Origin: a virus
Length of the DNA: 64,000 bases
Direction: 5' to 3' (one strand)
Virus record (IMG/VR): IMGVR_UViG_3300031857_011362
Span: 1 to 64,000 of that record
Of the stretch, positions 8,297 to 18,737 are shown in pieces. The notes beneath the pieces were generated by a model that was not told the DNA's origin, did not search any database, and saw only the letters and a list, made by a program, of their open reading frames with translations. The stretch's first letter is position 1. Each line of letters begins with the position of its first letter. The position numbers were made by a program, and so were the translations under genes.

Positions 8297-11200
8297 ATGG
8301 CAACAATACTAAAGAAATTTAACTCGCTTGGTGGATTCTCGGTAGGTGAATTAACACAAACACAAACGCCAATAGACGTAGTAGACGCTAATGCCAACGT
8401 TAGTGCAAATTATCTATCAGTTGGAAATAATTTAGCAGTATCCGGCGACGCTAATATAACTGGTAATACTAGTATTACTGGTAACTTGACAGTACTGGGT
8501 GCCGTATCATATATTCAAACAACTACTACCTACGTATCTGATCCGTTAACAGAAACAGGTGGCGGCCCTAACGGTGCACCTTTAACAAGTGATGATAATT
8601 CAGATAGAGGTTCTGTTCTTCATTATTATGAAGGTAATGTTGCCAATGGTGCTCCAGTTGACGCCTTTATTGGTTGGGATAATAGCAATTCAGAATTTGC
8701 ACTCGCAAGTAATGTAGTAGTGAACAAGGCTAATAACACTGTATCATATAATCAATTTGGTAATATACGGTTGGGTAACATAAGTGCAACTGGTGATATC
8801 AGCACAGCCGGTAATATAACAATTGAAGGCAATATTAATATTACAGGTTCTATTACTTCAGCAGGTGGCAGTGCAGCCATTGTAGGTAATGTAATTCCAC
8901 TGGGAGATCCTTATGATGCTAACTTACTATCACCTGGTGCACTAGATACTTGGTCTAATACCACAACAGTAACTAATGCTATTGATGACCTAAACGAAGT
9001 AATGTTAAATGTTGTTAAAAATACTTTTGTAGGTAATGTAGACTTTACGGCAAACGCAGTAGCAGGTCCTAGTCCATTATCGTTATCATTTAGTAGAACA
9101 TTTAATGGAAATGGTACTAGCTATCTATGGAATTTTGGTGACGGTACAACAAGTACAAGTTCAACACCTACTAAAACATATACTAATACATTAGGTGGTC
9201 AATTTACAGTTAGCTTAACCGTAACTAATAGTAGTGGTATAGGTGCTGGCTCAAGTGACGATAAAGTAAAAACAAACTACATTACATTATATACACCTAC
9301 TCCTATTGCATCGTTTACATTAGACAAAACGTCATTGGATACTGGTACTAGTGTAAGTTTGACCAATACTAGTCAATATGCACAAAGCTATGTGATTTAT
9401 TGGGGCGATGGCACAAGTGATACTATAGCAACAAACAGTGAGGCTGGTGGTACTACTGGCGGTGCAAAAACACATACATATAGTGTAACTGGAAGCGCAG
9501 ATACTAGATATCAACCATATATTGTAGCTACTAGTACAACCGCGGGCCCAATCGATGTGAGTATAACAAGTTCAACACAAAATGTTTACGTATACAAAAC
9601 ACATAGCCCAACATTTACAACAAGTACACTTGAAGGAAACAATGATTATACATTAAATCCAGATGGTTGGAATGTAATATTTACAAATACTACACCTGCA
9701 GGCGTGGGTGCTACATCTACATTCTCTAATAACTATTACAAGTGGACATGGGGTGATGGTACTACATCCAACGTGAATGCAGGTTCGGGTAGTGCAGGTG
9801 ATAGAAACGTTAACATAACTCATAAGTTTAGTTTAACAAATCCAGCAGTAACACAAACGTTTACCGTACAATTAGAAGTATACAATGGATATTCAACTAG
9901 CCCATTCAGTTCATCAACTGTTACAGTAACAGTTCACCCAGATCCACAATCAATCTTTACTGGCAATGTAGTTACGTTGTCTGATAGAACGGGTGACACA
10001 TCACAAACAGGATATTATTTTACTGATTTGAATGGTACTAACAGAGCAATTGTTAGATTTACTAATAGTTCACTAAACACAGATTCATTCAAGTGGACAT
10101 GGGGTGATGGAAGTAATAGTGGAGTAATAACAAGTGGAGCCGGAACACCTGGCTCTACTATTGACCATACATTTACGAGCGTAGGTAATTACACTATTGC
10201 ATTACTAGCTACTGGTACGTACAGTGAATCAGCTACTGATGATACAAATACTAAAACTAATTACATTTCAATTAATGCGGCTCCGGCAGCACCAGCTGGA
10301 TTGAGTTCTAAGACATTAAGTATGAGTACAGCTAGTGTTGGAACAAGTCCATTTTTGGCAGCACTTGCAACTGATAATTCAGGTGGTAATATTCCAGCTG
10401 CCGGCACAAGTGTAACACGATATACAACTGGTACAGTAATAACTAGTACACTTAGTGACGTATACAATTCATATACAGGTACATTAACTAATGAGTTCAA
10501 TGGAGTAGATGATGGTGCTATTGCATTTACTTCTAGCGATAATGCAGGAACATATGGTAATCTAGTAGTTACATTAGATAGAGATGCTCATGTACCTAGT
10601 CCGGCTACTTACCCTAGTGATTTCTATAAAGTTTTTTCAGCATACGCAACAAAAACAATTTCTTCTGTAAGTACAGGTTATAATCAAATCAAACTAACAC
10701 ATTCTACTACTGGAAATACAAACCCAGCTGGTTTTGTTAAAGACGATTTAACGTCAGTACCAACGGTAGACGTTTCTGGTGCCACACTCACTACAGGAAC
10801 AGCAGGCACTTACTTGTATATTTCGGGTGTTCCGTACTTTAACACAGGTAGTCCAACTGTATCATTAGCTGGCGCACAGATTTATGACTGGATAGGTCAA
10901 ACTTATCGAAATACTACAACACCATTTACTATCGCACCGGATACAAACGATGAAAGTACAACAGGTAACGTTATTGTGTCGCAGACTAAAACATATAGTA
11001 ATTTAGATGGTGCAACTACATTCTTAGCTACTGGTATACCAAAAGCTGACACAGGTAAAAATTCTAGTAACAAATATACTATAGGATCACAAACTATTAA
11101 CGTAGCCCCTGCAAGTACAGCGGCAGTTCAAACTATTAAGTATAGTGCTACAAACGTAAATGGAACAAGTGCAACAGCAACTGTAGCTACAAAAATTCAA

Positions 11201-11863
11201 GTGTTTACATCAACCCCTACTGGTTTTGTAGAGACTAGTATTCCTTACGGTGCTACTACTGCTAAACGTATTGTTATAGCCGGAGCGACCGGTGCTAACC
11301 CAACATATAATAGTGCAACAAATTATTATTTAAACAACGCATGGTCTGGTGCGGTAACAATTGCAGGTACTGATGAAGCAGTGGTTCGTTGGAATCAACT
11401 AAAGTGGTTCAATACTAATTTGAGTACAGGGTATTTACCAGTAGGACCTAATTTAAATTCAGGTAGAACTAGTGGAAATCAATACTTCCGTGGTGCATTT
11501 TCAAAAACATTGGTTCAAAATTTTAGAGTTACTATAACAGGTAAAATATCAGGACTATTCTTTGCAGTTCCAGGCACAACGATTGATACAGCTAGTACGT
11601 TGAATGGTTGGATTGATGCATCAATAACATACGATGGCGCAGGCGTACCTGGTGCAGGCGCTGGAGGAAATGGCAGTAACGGTTGTGCTAGTACACCTGG
11701 AGATAGAGTCCCTCTAGGTTCAGTAATTTCTGGAACAACATATAATATGACATTGGGTTCAGTGAGTACCGGAACTGCGATTTCAGGTTCTACCGGTAAT
11801 CAAGTACTATTCAGTATAGTGTTAGCCTCAGGAGATTATATAACATCATGGAGTTTTAGTTAA
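8297..11863 (+). CDS. Large virion protein with four PKD-like domains
   Basis: A 1188-residue protein. The first 20 residues hold KFNSLGGFSVGEL, as in the two preceding genes, then GN repeats and a DRG/GWD module (about residues 76-140). Residues about 249-660 contain four PKD-like Ig folds marked by WNFGDGTTS, IYWGDGTSD, WTWGDGTTSN and WTWGDGSNSG. PKD domains are known in extracellular adhesins and glycan-active proteins, so this part probably projects from the particle. The rest (about 660-1188) is Ser/Thr/Gly-rich, without a family I recognise, and ends in a Gly-rich stretch (GAGAGGNGSNG) and a beta-rich tail. The stop overlaps the next ATG by one base. Function in host or surface binding is an inference. 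Confidence 0.75.
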   Translation: MATILKKFNSLGGFSVGELTQTQTPIDVVDANANVSANYLSVGNNLAVSGDANITGNTSITGNLTVLGAVSYIQTTTTYVSDPLTETGGGPNGAPLTSDDNSDRGSVLHYYEGNVANGAPVDAFIGWDNSNSEFALASNVVVNKANNTVSYNQFGNIRLGNISATGDISTAGNITIEGNINITGSITSAGGSAAIVGNVIPLGDPYDANLLSPGALDTWSNTTTVTNAIDDLNEVMLNVVKNTFVGNVDFTANAVAGPSPLSLSFSRTFNGNGTSYLWNFGDGTTSTSSTPTKTYTNTLGGQFTVSLTVTNSSGIGAGSSDDKVKTNYITLYTPTPIASFTLDKTSLDTGTSVSLTNTSQYAQSYVIYWGDGTSDTIATNSEAGGTTGGAKTHTYSVTGSADTRYQPYIVATSTTAGPIDVSITSSTQNVYVYKTHSPTFTTSTLEGNNDYTLNPDGWNVIFTNTTPAGVGATSTFSNNYYKWTWGDGTTSNVNAGSGSAGDRNVNITHKFSLTNPAVTQTFTVQLEVYNGYSTSPFSSSTVTVTVHPDPQSIFTGNVVTLSDRTGDTSQTGYYFTDLNGTNRAIVRFTNSSLNTDSFKWTWGDGSNSGVITSGAGTPGSTIDHTFTSVGNYTIALLATGTYSESATDDTNTKTNYISINAAPAAPAGLSSKTLSMSTASVGTSPFLAALATDNSGGNIPAAGTSVTRYTTGTVITSTLSDVYNSYTGTLTNEFNGVDDGAIAFTSSDNAGTYGNLVVTLDRDAHVPSPATYPSDFYKVFSAYATKTISSVSTGYNQIKLTHSTTGNTNPAGFVKDDLTSVPTVDVSGATLTTGTAGTYLYISGVPYFNTGSPTVSLAGAQIYDWIGQTYRNTTTPFTIAPDTNDESTTGNVIVSQTKTYSNLDGATTFLATGIPKADTGKNSSNKYTIGSQTINVAPASTAAVQTIKYSATNVNGTSATATVATKIQVFTSTPTGFVETSIPYGATTAKRIVIAGATGANPTYNSATNYYLNNAWSGAVTIAGTDEAVVRWNQLKWFNTNLSTGYLPVGPNLNSGRTSGNQYFRGAFSKTLVQNFRVTITGKISGLFFAVPGTTIDTASTLNGWIDASITYDGAGVPGAGAGGNGSNGCASTPGDRVPLGSVISGTTYNMTLGSVSTGTAISGSTGNQVLFSIVLASGDYITSWSFS

Positions 11864-13089
11864 TGGCCTTATCTACTACAGAACAACTTGACTTCCTTTG
11901 GAAAAAGGTAGGCTTCGGGGTAACTAAAACTGATACCGCAGCAAATAAATTAGCGTTTAACGAAGCTATACCTAGTCCGTTACTATTACGTGCGGATAAA
12001 CTATGGGCACAGGCTTCAGAAATTCCTAATGCTAGACCCGATACAACTTCTACTATTGTTAGAATTTATAAAGATGGTACTGGTTCTTGGACTCCTACTG
12101 CTAAATTAATAGAAGACACTGCCGCAAGTGACAATAGAACTTGGAAAACGAATCTTACTGATTGGATTCCGCCCGAGTTTGGATCAACATATTTAGTTAG
12201 TGTTTACATTGATAATGATAATGCTACAACCCCACAAACTACAGGAACACGTATATTTGCCGCTGGCGCCAGCGGAACCAGCAATGATGAATGGTTCTTT
12301 GATTATCAATCGGGTGTACTGCATTTTATAGGAACAAACTTACCTACAGCAATTACAACCGGTGTTACTGGCAAAAGTATATTCATAAGTGGTGCTAGAT
12401 ATGTAGGTAAATTTGGTATTAGTTCCGCCGATACCCTAACTGCCAATACAGTTGTTATTACTACTTCTGCTAATATTGGTAACTTGAGAATAGCTGATAC
12501 AACTATTTCAAGCACAACAGCTAATAGTGATATAACATTGAATCCAGATGGTACTGGTAATATTAGTTTATCTGCAAACACAACTGTTACCGGAAACACA
12601 ACCGTTATAGGAAATCTAGTAGCTACCAATGCTAATTTGGGTAACGCTACATATGCTAATTACTTCATTGGTGATGGTAGTTTACTAACTAATATCTCAA
12701 CCTCTGCGATTGCAGGAAATTTATCAGTAGATAATGTTACTGCAAACTCAATAACCATATCTACTATTTTTAGTGGGAATTTGAACACCGTTAATGTTGT
12801 CACTGGTGCTAATACCGAAATTGACAGTTTTGCGATTGCATCGGCCAGAACCGCTAAATATGTAGTTAAAGCCAGTAATGATGATGGTTATGAATCTCTA
12901 GAAATATTATTGATACACAACGGCACTGACAGTTTCATAACAATTTATGGTTCAATTAGTACCGCGACAGACAGTAATAGTATTGTTAGTCTTTCTAGCA
13001 ATATTTCATCAGGGAACATTAAATTATATGCATCGGGATCCAATGCAAACACGGTTGTAAATTTTGTTGGTACCTACATTACTGATTAA
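11863..13089 (+). CDS. Virion structural protein with conserved N-domain and GN repeats
   Basis: A 408-residue protein. Residues 1-185 are a conserved domain of aquatic T4-like structural proteins, beginning TTEQLDFLWKKVGFGVTKTDTAANK and containing NEAIPSPLLLRADKLWAQ and WFFDYQSGVLHF. A short GN-repeat region follows (about 195-290), then the C-terminal beta domain shared with the genes at 4541 and 5261 (VVKASNDDGYESLEILLIHNGTDSF...). The ATG overlaps the preceding stop (taATG), so it is translationally coupled. The N-domain may be an attachment domain to a baseplate or fibre partner; this is an inference from its separate conservation. Confidence 0.72.
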   Translation: MALSTTEQLDFLWKKVGFGVTKTDTAANKLAFNEAIPSPLLLRADKLWAQASEIPNARPDTTSTIVRIYKDGTGSWTPTAKLIEDTAASDNRTWKTNLTDWIPPEFGSTYLVSVYIDNDNATTPQTTGTRIFAAGASGTSNDEWFFDYQSGVLHFIGTNLPTAITTGVTGKSIFISGARYVGKFGISSADTLTANTVVITTSANIGNLRIADTTISSTTANSDITLNPDGTGNISLSANTTVTGNTTVIGNLVATNANLGNATYANYFIGDGSLLTNISTSAIAGNLSVDNVTANSITISTIFSGNLNTVNVVTGANTEIDSFAIASARTAKYVVKASNDDGYESLEILLIHNGTDSFITIYGSISTATDSNSIVSLSSNISSGNIKLYASGSNANTVVNFVGTYITD

Positions 13090-13106
13090 TGAGAACATAG
13101 AATAAC

Positions 13107-13634
13107 ATGACAACAAGAAATTTTAACGTTAAAGTAGGTATATCTACTGGTAATATCATACTAGACGCTGCCAGCGGAAATGCAAACGTAGCCAACCTTA
13201 ATGCCGTTAATTATGTAAGAGCGGGCAACTTGTCAGTTACCTTATTAGCGTCTAATCTGATTCCTAATTCCAATGGTGTATTATCACTAGCAAACGCTAA
13301 TAGCAGATACAAAGACTTATTTTTAACTGGTAATATTGACATTAATGGGCAAACAATCTCAGCAAATGTTGACGGGATTACTGCCGGAAACATGTTTTTA
13401 GATGCTCTAAATGTTGACACTGTAACAGTGAATACGCAACTTGTCATAAATAGTAGTACACAATCTACATCTACTGGTACCGGAAGTTTTGTTACTGAGG
13501 GTGGGGTTGGGATTAAGAAAGATTTGACAGTGGGAGGCAATATTAACTTAGCAACAAGTTCAAATGCTAATCCATTGGGAGTTATTAATTATAACTCAAC
13601 TTCTAGTAGTATAGATTTTAAATTTAACGGATAA
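13107..13634 (+). CDS. Small GN-repeat virion protein
   Basis: A 175-residue protein consisting almost only of GN-type fibre repeats, including NSRYKDLFLTGNIDINGQTISANVDGI, a version of the 'W/YKDL-LSG' element in the larger fibre proteins, and TGSFVTEGGVGIKKDLTVGGNINLA. It ends with SSSIDFKFNG, the same kind of ending as the 1365-residue protein at 14629 (NSLDFIFN). It stands in a run of genes spaced by 4-18 bp and starts without a clear Shine-Dalgarno sequence, so coupled translation is likely. No independent function can be read from the sequence. Confidence 0.65.
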   Translation: MTTRNFNVKVGISTGNIILDAASGNANVANLNAVNYVRAGNLSVTLLASNLIPNSNGVLSLANANSRYKDLFLTGNIDINGQTISANVDGITAGNMFLDALNVDTVTVNTQLVINSSTQSTSTGTGSFVTEGGVGIKKDLTVGGNINLATSSNANPLGVINYNSTSSSIDFKFNG

Positions 13635-13637
13635 TAT

Positions 13638-14585
13638 ATGGCAACAATTGGGGCAAGATTAAAGAATGACGGGACACTGCTTACAGCAGGTAATGATCCG
13701 TTGGAATTTGACGATGGCTTGGATGAGGTAACTCAATCCATACATAGTGTCACGGTTACACAAATATTTGCAAGCGAATTTGATGAAGTTACTCTGTCAA
13801 CTGGTCAACCCTCAGGTGGCTCAATTTTGTTAAATGGGTCAACTAGTTATCTAACAGTGCCTGGTAGTGGGGACTTTCAATTTGGAAATGATCCGTTTAC
13901 CATTGAAGGATGGTTTTATGCTACTGCAAATACATATCAACGTTTATGGTGTTTTCCAAACGGAGACAATGTTGAACTACTAGGCTCAGCATTATACTAT
14001 TGGAATGGGGTAGATACTCCTATTAGTAGTGGATCTAATGTAATTCCTCAAAATCAATGGTTTCACGTAGCACTAGTTAAAACATCTGTAAGTGATGCTA
14101 AAGTATATGTCAATGGGATATCAGTAATTACTGACAATGCCCCTTATAATTCAAGTACATCTAGAGCACTAGTTATAGGTGGTGAAGGTGGTTCTGACGT
14201 TACTGGACAAAGTCCGTCCTCTGGGGCAGATGGTTTTTTCACCGGTAACATAACTAATTTTCGTGTAGTAAAAGGAGTAGCAGTGTATACTGGTAATTTC
14301 AGTACACCCTATTCTCCTCTTGGCGCTACACAACTTAGCAGTGTTAACATTTCTGCTATAACCGGTTCAGCTACTGTGTTGTTGTTAAGAGCAATAACGT
14401 CACTAGCTTTAACAACAGATGATTCGGGAACGAATAAAGCTGTTACTAATGTTGGTGGCGCAGTGTTTAGTGCATTGACACCGCTATCGTCTAATTACAA
14501 CGGAAAAATGAAGCAGAGAAAATCTGGTCAATTACTTGTTGCAAATGAATTCGATGAGTATACTGGGATTACAGTGTCAGTGTAA
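13638..14585 (+). CDS. LamG/concanavalin-like lectin domain protein
   Basis: A 315-residue protein. Residues about 55-235 form a LamG-type jelly roll: SILLNGSTSYLTVPGSGDFQFG, then DPFTIEGWFY, NQWFHVALVKT, KVYVNGISV and NITNFRVVKGVAVYTG. This fold often binds carbohydrate. The flanks are not part of LamG: residues 1-52 (IGARLKNDGTLLTAG...FASEFDEVTL) and the last 27 (GKMKQRKSGQLLVANEFDEYTGITVSV) closely match the two halves of the 77-residue protein at 18738. The lectin therefore appears to be a cassette inserted into a small host protein. It follows the upstream gene by 3 bp. Glycan binding at the host surface is the likely role, by inference. Confidence 0.75.
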   Translation: MATIGARLKNDGTLLTAGNDPLEFDDGLDEVTQSIHSVTVTQIFASEFDEVTLSTGQPSGGSILLNGSTSYLTVPGSGDFQFGNDPFTIEGWFYATANTYQRLWCFPNGDNVELLGSALYYWNGVDTPISSGSNVIPQNQWFHVALVKTSVSDAKVYVNGISVITDNAPYNSSTSRALVIGGEGGSDVTGQSPSSGADGFFTGNITNFRVVKGVAVYTGNFSTPYSPLGATQLSSVNISAITGSATVLLLRAITSLALTTDDSGTNKAVTNVGGAVFSALTPLSSNYNGKMKQRKSGQLLVANEFDEYTGITVSV

Positions 14586-14628
14586 AAACACTATAAACTA
14601 ACAAACGAAAGAATAAAAGGAAAATAAA

Positions 14629-17600
14629 ATGGCAAAATTAAAAGGCGGTACTAGAATTTACGGTAATGCTAATGTTGATTCTACGCTAACCACGTTGGAT
14701 TTAGTTGTTACCGGTAACATGACGATTCAGGGAACAACTACTACAGTTGATTCAACAATAACAACAATTGAAGATCCAGTAATCACGTTAGGTACAAACG
14801 CTACAAATGACGGGCTTGACCGTGGTCTTATCTTACAATATAATGACGGCGCAGCCAAAACAGGCTTCTTGGGTTGGGATCAAAGCCTAGGTGAATTTGC
14901 CGCGGTAGCCACAACTACTTTTACGGCAGCAAACAATAGCGTTGTAATTGGTACTTATGGTAATGTTCATGGATTACACTTTGTTGGTATTGGTGACACG
15001 CTATCTAGTATCACTGGTGCTAATGTTACTGGTACGGTTAATAATGCAAACATGTCTGCATTTGCAGGTAACGTTACAAACCCTGCACAGGGAAATATTA
15101 CTAGTGTAGGTACACTGACTGGTTTAACTGTAGGTAATGTAACTGCAAACACTACATTTGGTAATGGTACAATTACAGCTAATGGTGTAGTATCTATTAC
15201 TGATGCTACTATTTCTACATCAACATCATCCGGTGCATTAAAAGTTACAGGTGGTGCGGGGGTTGGTGGTAATTTATACGTTGGTGGAAACATCTATGGT
15301 AACTTTGCAGGTAACATTGCAGCCAAAGGCGCCAATACACAAGTTCAGTTCAATGATGATGGTGTTCAAAACGCAACGGCTGGACTTACTTTTAATAAGA
15401 ACGATAATGCACTAACTGCAACAGGCACAATCACTGGTGGCAATTTATCAACCGCCGGTACACTAAGTGTAACAGGTAATGCTAACGTTGGTAATTTAGG
15501 TACAGTTGGATCAATTGATGCTACAGGTACAATTACTGGTGGTAATTTATCAACAGGTGGAACACTAAGTGTAACGGCCAATGCTAACGTTGGTAATTTA
15601 GGTACAGGTGGACTAATTACTGCTACTGGCAATGTGTCTGGTGGTAACTTAACAACAGCCGGTGACGTAACAACGGTTACAGTAACTGCTTCGGGGAACA
15701 TCAGCACTACTGCAAATCTTTCTGTCACTGGTACAGCAAATGTTACTGGTATTGCAAATGCAGCCGGTGGCTTTAGAACTGGTGCAAATATTGACGGTAC
15801 CGGCTCAAGTAGTAGCTTAAATATCAAATATATCGAGGCAACTGGTACAGCAAATATTACAAGTACTGCTACTGTTGGTAATTTAGTATCAGGTGGTACA
15901 GCAAACGTAACTGGTAACGCTACAGTCGGTAATTTAAGTACTGCAGGTAGAGCTACTGTTGGTAACTTGACAATGAGTGCAGGTGCATTGGTTACCGGTA
16001 ATTTTATTCCAGATACAAATATTGCATATGATTTGGGTAATTCTACACGTGCATGGAGAGACTTATATTTGTCTGGTAGTAGTCTTATACTAGGTTCACA
16101 AACAATTACTTCCAATACAGATGGAGTTACTTTATCTAACTCAATTAACACAACCAATATTACTGCTTCTAATACAATTAGCACAGTGACACTGAATGCA
16201 TCTGGTGCAATCACTGGTGCTAACGTTACCGCTAACAACCTATCAAATACACAAGTTGCATTTGCAAATGGTAGCAAGATAGTTGGAGATGCTAATCTTA
16301 CATTTACTTCAACTACTGGTACATTAAGTGCTAATTTATTTACAGGTACACTAACAACAAATGCACAACCTAACGTCACTAGTGTTGGCACATTAACTGG
16401 ATTGACAGTAACCTCTAACATTGTTGGTAACATTGCTGGTTTTGCATATACTGTTGCTAATGGAACTCAATCCAACATTACTAGTTTGGGTACATTAACA
16501 AGTTTAGTTGTTTCCGGAAATATTCAATCTAATGCAACTGTAATCACAGATAACATTCTTGCAAAAGGAATAAACGTAACTGTAACTGCCGGTACAGATG
16601 GTAACATTGTATTAGCCCCGCAAGGTACTGGTACAGTTGATGTTTCTAGCAAGCGTATTACTGGTCTAGCAACCCCAACACAAGCGACAGATGCCGCTAC
16701 AAAAGGCTATGTTGATGCTTCATCACAAGGATTGGATATTAAGAATTCAGTTCGTGCGGCTACAACAACAAACATTACTTTAAGCGGTACTCAAACTGTT
16801 GACGGTGTGGCACTTGCTGTTGGTAATCGTGTACTAGTTAAAGATCAAACTACTGCAAGTCAGAATGGTATCTATGTTGTAGCCTCAGGCTTGTGGTCAC
16901 GTGCAGTAGATGCCGATGACAACGGAGATCTTACTGCTGGGTCATTTACTTTCGTTGAAGAAGGTACTTACAATAATGATTCAGGTTGGGTAATTTCTAC
17001 TAATGGCGAGATTGTTATTGGTACTGATGGTATAGCTTGGACACAATTCTCAGGTACTGGCTCATACTCAGCTAGTAATGGTGTACAATTAATTGGTACT
17101 AATTTTAGTGCTAATGTTGATAATTCTACAATTGCTGTTGTATCTGGTGCATTAAAAGTTAAAGATGGTCTAACATTAGTTACACCAAACATCGGTGTTG
17201 CAACTGGTACAAGTTTAAACTTAGGTTCTGGAGCAATCGATTCCGGTAACATCACTGTTGTGGCGAATGCGGACATCACATTAAGTGGTGTTGACTCACA
17301 AATCACTGGTGCAAACTTAGTTAGTGCTACATATATTACCGGTACATTAACAACGGCTGCACAACCTAACATTACTAGTGTTGGTACGTTGGGTAATCTA
17401 AATGTTGCTACAACACTAAATGTAGCTACTAATGCATTTATTGCAAATGCAAATGGTATCTACACAAATGGATACTACTATGCAAACGGAGCAGCAATTG
17501 ACTTCCAAACAGCCGCAGGTAATGCTACTGAACTTCAGTTCAAAGCAACTGGTTCTAATGATTTAGCATCAAGTCCTAACTTAACATTCAGTGGTACTGA

Positions 17601-18726
17601 ATTGAGTGTTACTGGTACAGCCAATATATCTGGTCAAGTAATTGCAGGTAACTTAAAAACAGATAGTTTGACTACTGGTCGTGTTACCTTACAAGGTGCA
17701 GGTAATGTATTAGCTGATAATGCTAACTTAACATTCAGTGGTACTGAATTGAGTGTTACTGGTACAGCCAATATATCTGGTCAAGTAATTGCAGGTAACG
17801 TTAAAACAGCTAGCCTAACTGTTGGCCGTGTAACATTTGCTGGTACTGGAAATATATTAGCTGACGATGAAGGCTTAACATTTGATGCATCAACTAATGA
17901 ATTACAGAGTGGAAATGCTAACGTTGCAGTTAATATGACTGCGGGTAATGTCACTTCACGTAACTTAACTTCAGGTAGAATTACGTTTGCAACATCAGGT
18001 GGATTACTATCTGACAATGCAAACTTGTTGTTTAATACAACTGGTAATATTCTCACAGTTGACAATGTGACCGCATCGGGTAATGTAAATGCTGGACAAT
18101 TTATTGGTAATGGTGTTCAACTTAGTAACGTTGCCGGTGGTAATGTTTCTGGTCAAGTTGCTAATGCATTAGTTGCAGGTACGGTTTATACTGCGGCACA
18201 ACTAAACATTACTAGCGTAGGTAATTTGACCGGATTAACTGTAACTGGTTTAACTACGCTAAACACCCTTGCTAATGTTAAAATTTCCGGTGGTGCAAAT
18301 GGTCAAATTATTTCAACAGATGGCGCAGGCAATTTAAGTTTCATATCTAATGATAGTGGTACAATTGTAAATGGTACAAGTAACGTAAGCATCCCCACTC
18401 TAAATGGTAACATCATTATGGTCAGCGGAGGAAATACTGTACTTACTGTGACTGGTGTAGGAGCTAATATAACTGGTACACTTGACGTAACTGGTAACAT
18501 TAGTGGTAATAATATATCTGCCGCAAATACAATTACTGCATCAGCTAATACAGATTCAACATCTAGTATTACTGGTACAATAAAAGTAACAGGTGGTATG
18601 GCAGCAACGGGTAATATCTATACTGGTAAATCAGTTGGATTTGCTAACAACAACGGTGGAACTACTAGTAAGGCATACATTCAATTCAACGACACTGCAA
18701 ATAGTTTAGACTTCATCTTCAATTAA
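14629..18726 (+). CDS. Giant GN-repeat fibre protein (1365 aa)
   Basis: The protein starts KGGTRIYGNANVDSTL, like the gene at 18993 (KSGTRIYGNATIDTQL). Residues 42-96 hold a DRG/GWD module (EDPVITLG...DRGLILQY...FLGWDQSLGEF). Most of the rest is GN repeats with the recurrent QPNITSVGTLTGLTV unit. Around residues 668-807 is a widespread phage-fibre module (RITGLATPTQATDAATKGYVD, then VDGVALAVGNRVLVKDQTTASQNGIYVV). It ends TSKAYIQFNDTANSLDFIFN. A good Shine-Dalgarno (aaagga) precedes the start. No peptidase S74 chaperone is visible at the C-terminus. It is probably a long, thin trimeric fibre subunit; the exact organelle is not known. Confidence 0.75.
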   Translation: MAKLKGGTRIYGNANVDSTLTTLDLVVTGNMTIQGTTTTVDSTITTIEDPVITLGTNATNDGLDRGLILQYNDGAAKTGFLGWDQSLGEFAAVATTTFTAANNSVVIGTYGNVHGLHFVGIGDTLSSITGANVTGTVNNANMSAFAGNVTNPAQGNITSVGTLTGLTVGNVTANTTFGNGTITANGVVSITDATISTSTSSGALKVTGGAGVGGNLYVGGNIYGNFAGNIAAKGANTQVQFNDDGVQNATAGLTFNKNDNALTATGTITGGNLSTAGTLSVTGNANVGNLGTVGSIDATGTITGGNLSTGGTLSVTANANVGNLGTGGLITATGNVSGGNLTTAGDVTTVTVTASGNISTTANLSVTGTANVTGIANAAGGFRTGANIDGTGSSSSLNIKYIEATGTANITSTATVGNLVSGGTANVTGNATVGNLSTAGRATVGNLTMSAGALVTGNFIPDTNIAYDLGNSTRAWRDLYLSGSSLILGSQTITSNTDGVTLSNSINTTNITASNTISTVTLNASGAITGANVTANNLSNTQVAFANGSKIVGDANLTFTSTTGTLSANLFTGTLTTNAQPNVTSVGTLTGLTVTSNIVGNIAGFAYTVANGTQSNITSLGTLTSLVVSGNIQSNATVITDNILAKGINVTVTAGTDGNIVLAPQGTGTVDVSSKRITGLATPTQATDAATKGYVDASSQGLDIKNSVRAATTTNITLSGTQTVDGVALAVGNRVLVKDQTTASQNGIYVVASGLWSRAVDADDNGDLTAGSFTFVEEGTYNNDSGWVISTNGEIVIGTDGIAWTQFSGTGSYSASNGVQLIGTNFSANVDNSTIAVVSGALKVKDGLTLVTPNIGVATGTSLNLGSGAIDSGNITVVANADITLSGVDSQITGANLVSATYITGTLTTAAQPNITSVGTLGNLNVATTLNVATNAFIANANGIYTNGYYYANGAAIDFQTAAGNATELQFKATGSNDLASSPNLTFSGTELSVTGTANISGQVIAGNLKTDSLTTGRVTLQGAGNVLADNANLTFSGTELSVTGTANISGQVIAGNVKTASLTVGRVTFAGTGNILADDEGLTFDASTNELQSGNANVAVNMTAGNVTSRNLTSGRITFATSGGLLSDNANLLFNTTGNILTVDNVTASGNVNAGQFIGNGVQLSNVAGGNVSGQVANALVAGTVYTAAQLNITSVGNLTGLTVTGLTTLNTLANVKISGGANGQIISTDGAGNLSFISNDSGTIVNGTSNVSIPTLNGNIIMVSGGNTVLTVTGVGANITGTLDVTGNISGNNISAANTITASANTDSTSSITGTIKVTGGMAATGNIYTGKSVGFANNNGGTTSKAYIQFNDTANSLDFIFN
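17576..17799 (+). repeat. Two identical 77-bp units 147 bp apart inside the fibre gene
   Basis: The stretch 17576-17652 recurs base for base at 17723-17799 (coding LTFSGTELSVTGTANISGQV and continuing). The shift of 147 bp is 49 codons, so the frame is kept. Identity at silent positions points to a recent duplication or gene conversion. Confidence 0.8.
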
Positions 18727-18737
18727 TTGGAGGTGAA

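Noticed and set aside
15366-16433. 355-codon open frame on the minus strand inside the giant fibre gene
   Set aside because: It is the antisense of GN/VT repeats (Pro/Val/Leu-rich, no start signal). Repeats with constrained codon positions leave the opposite strand open.
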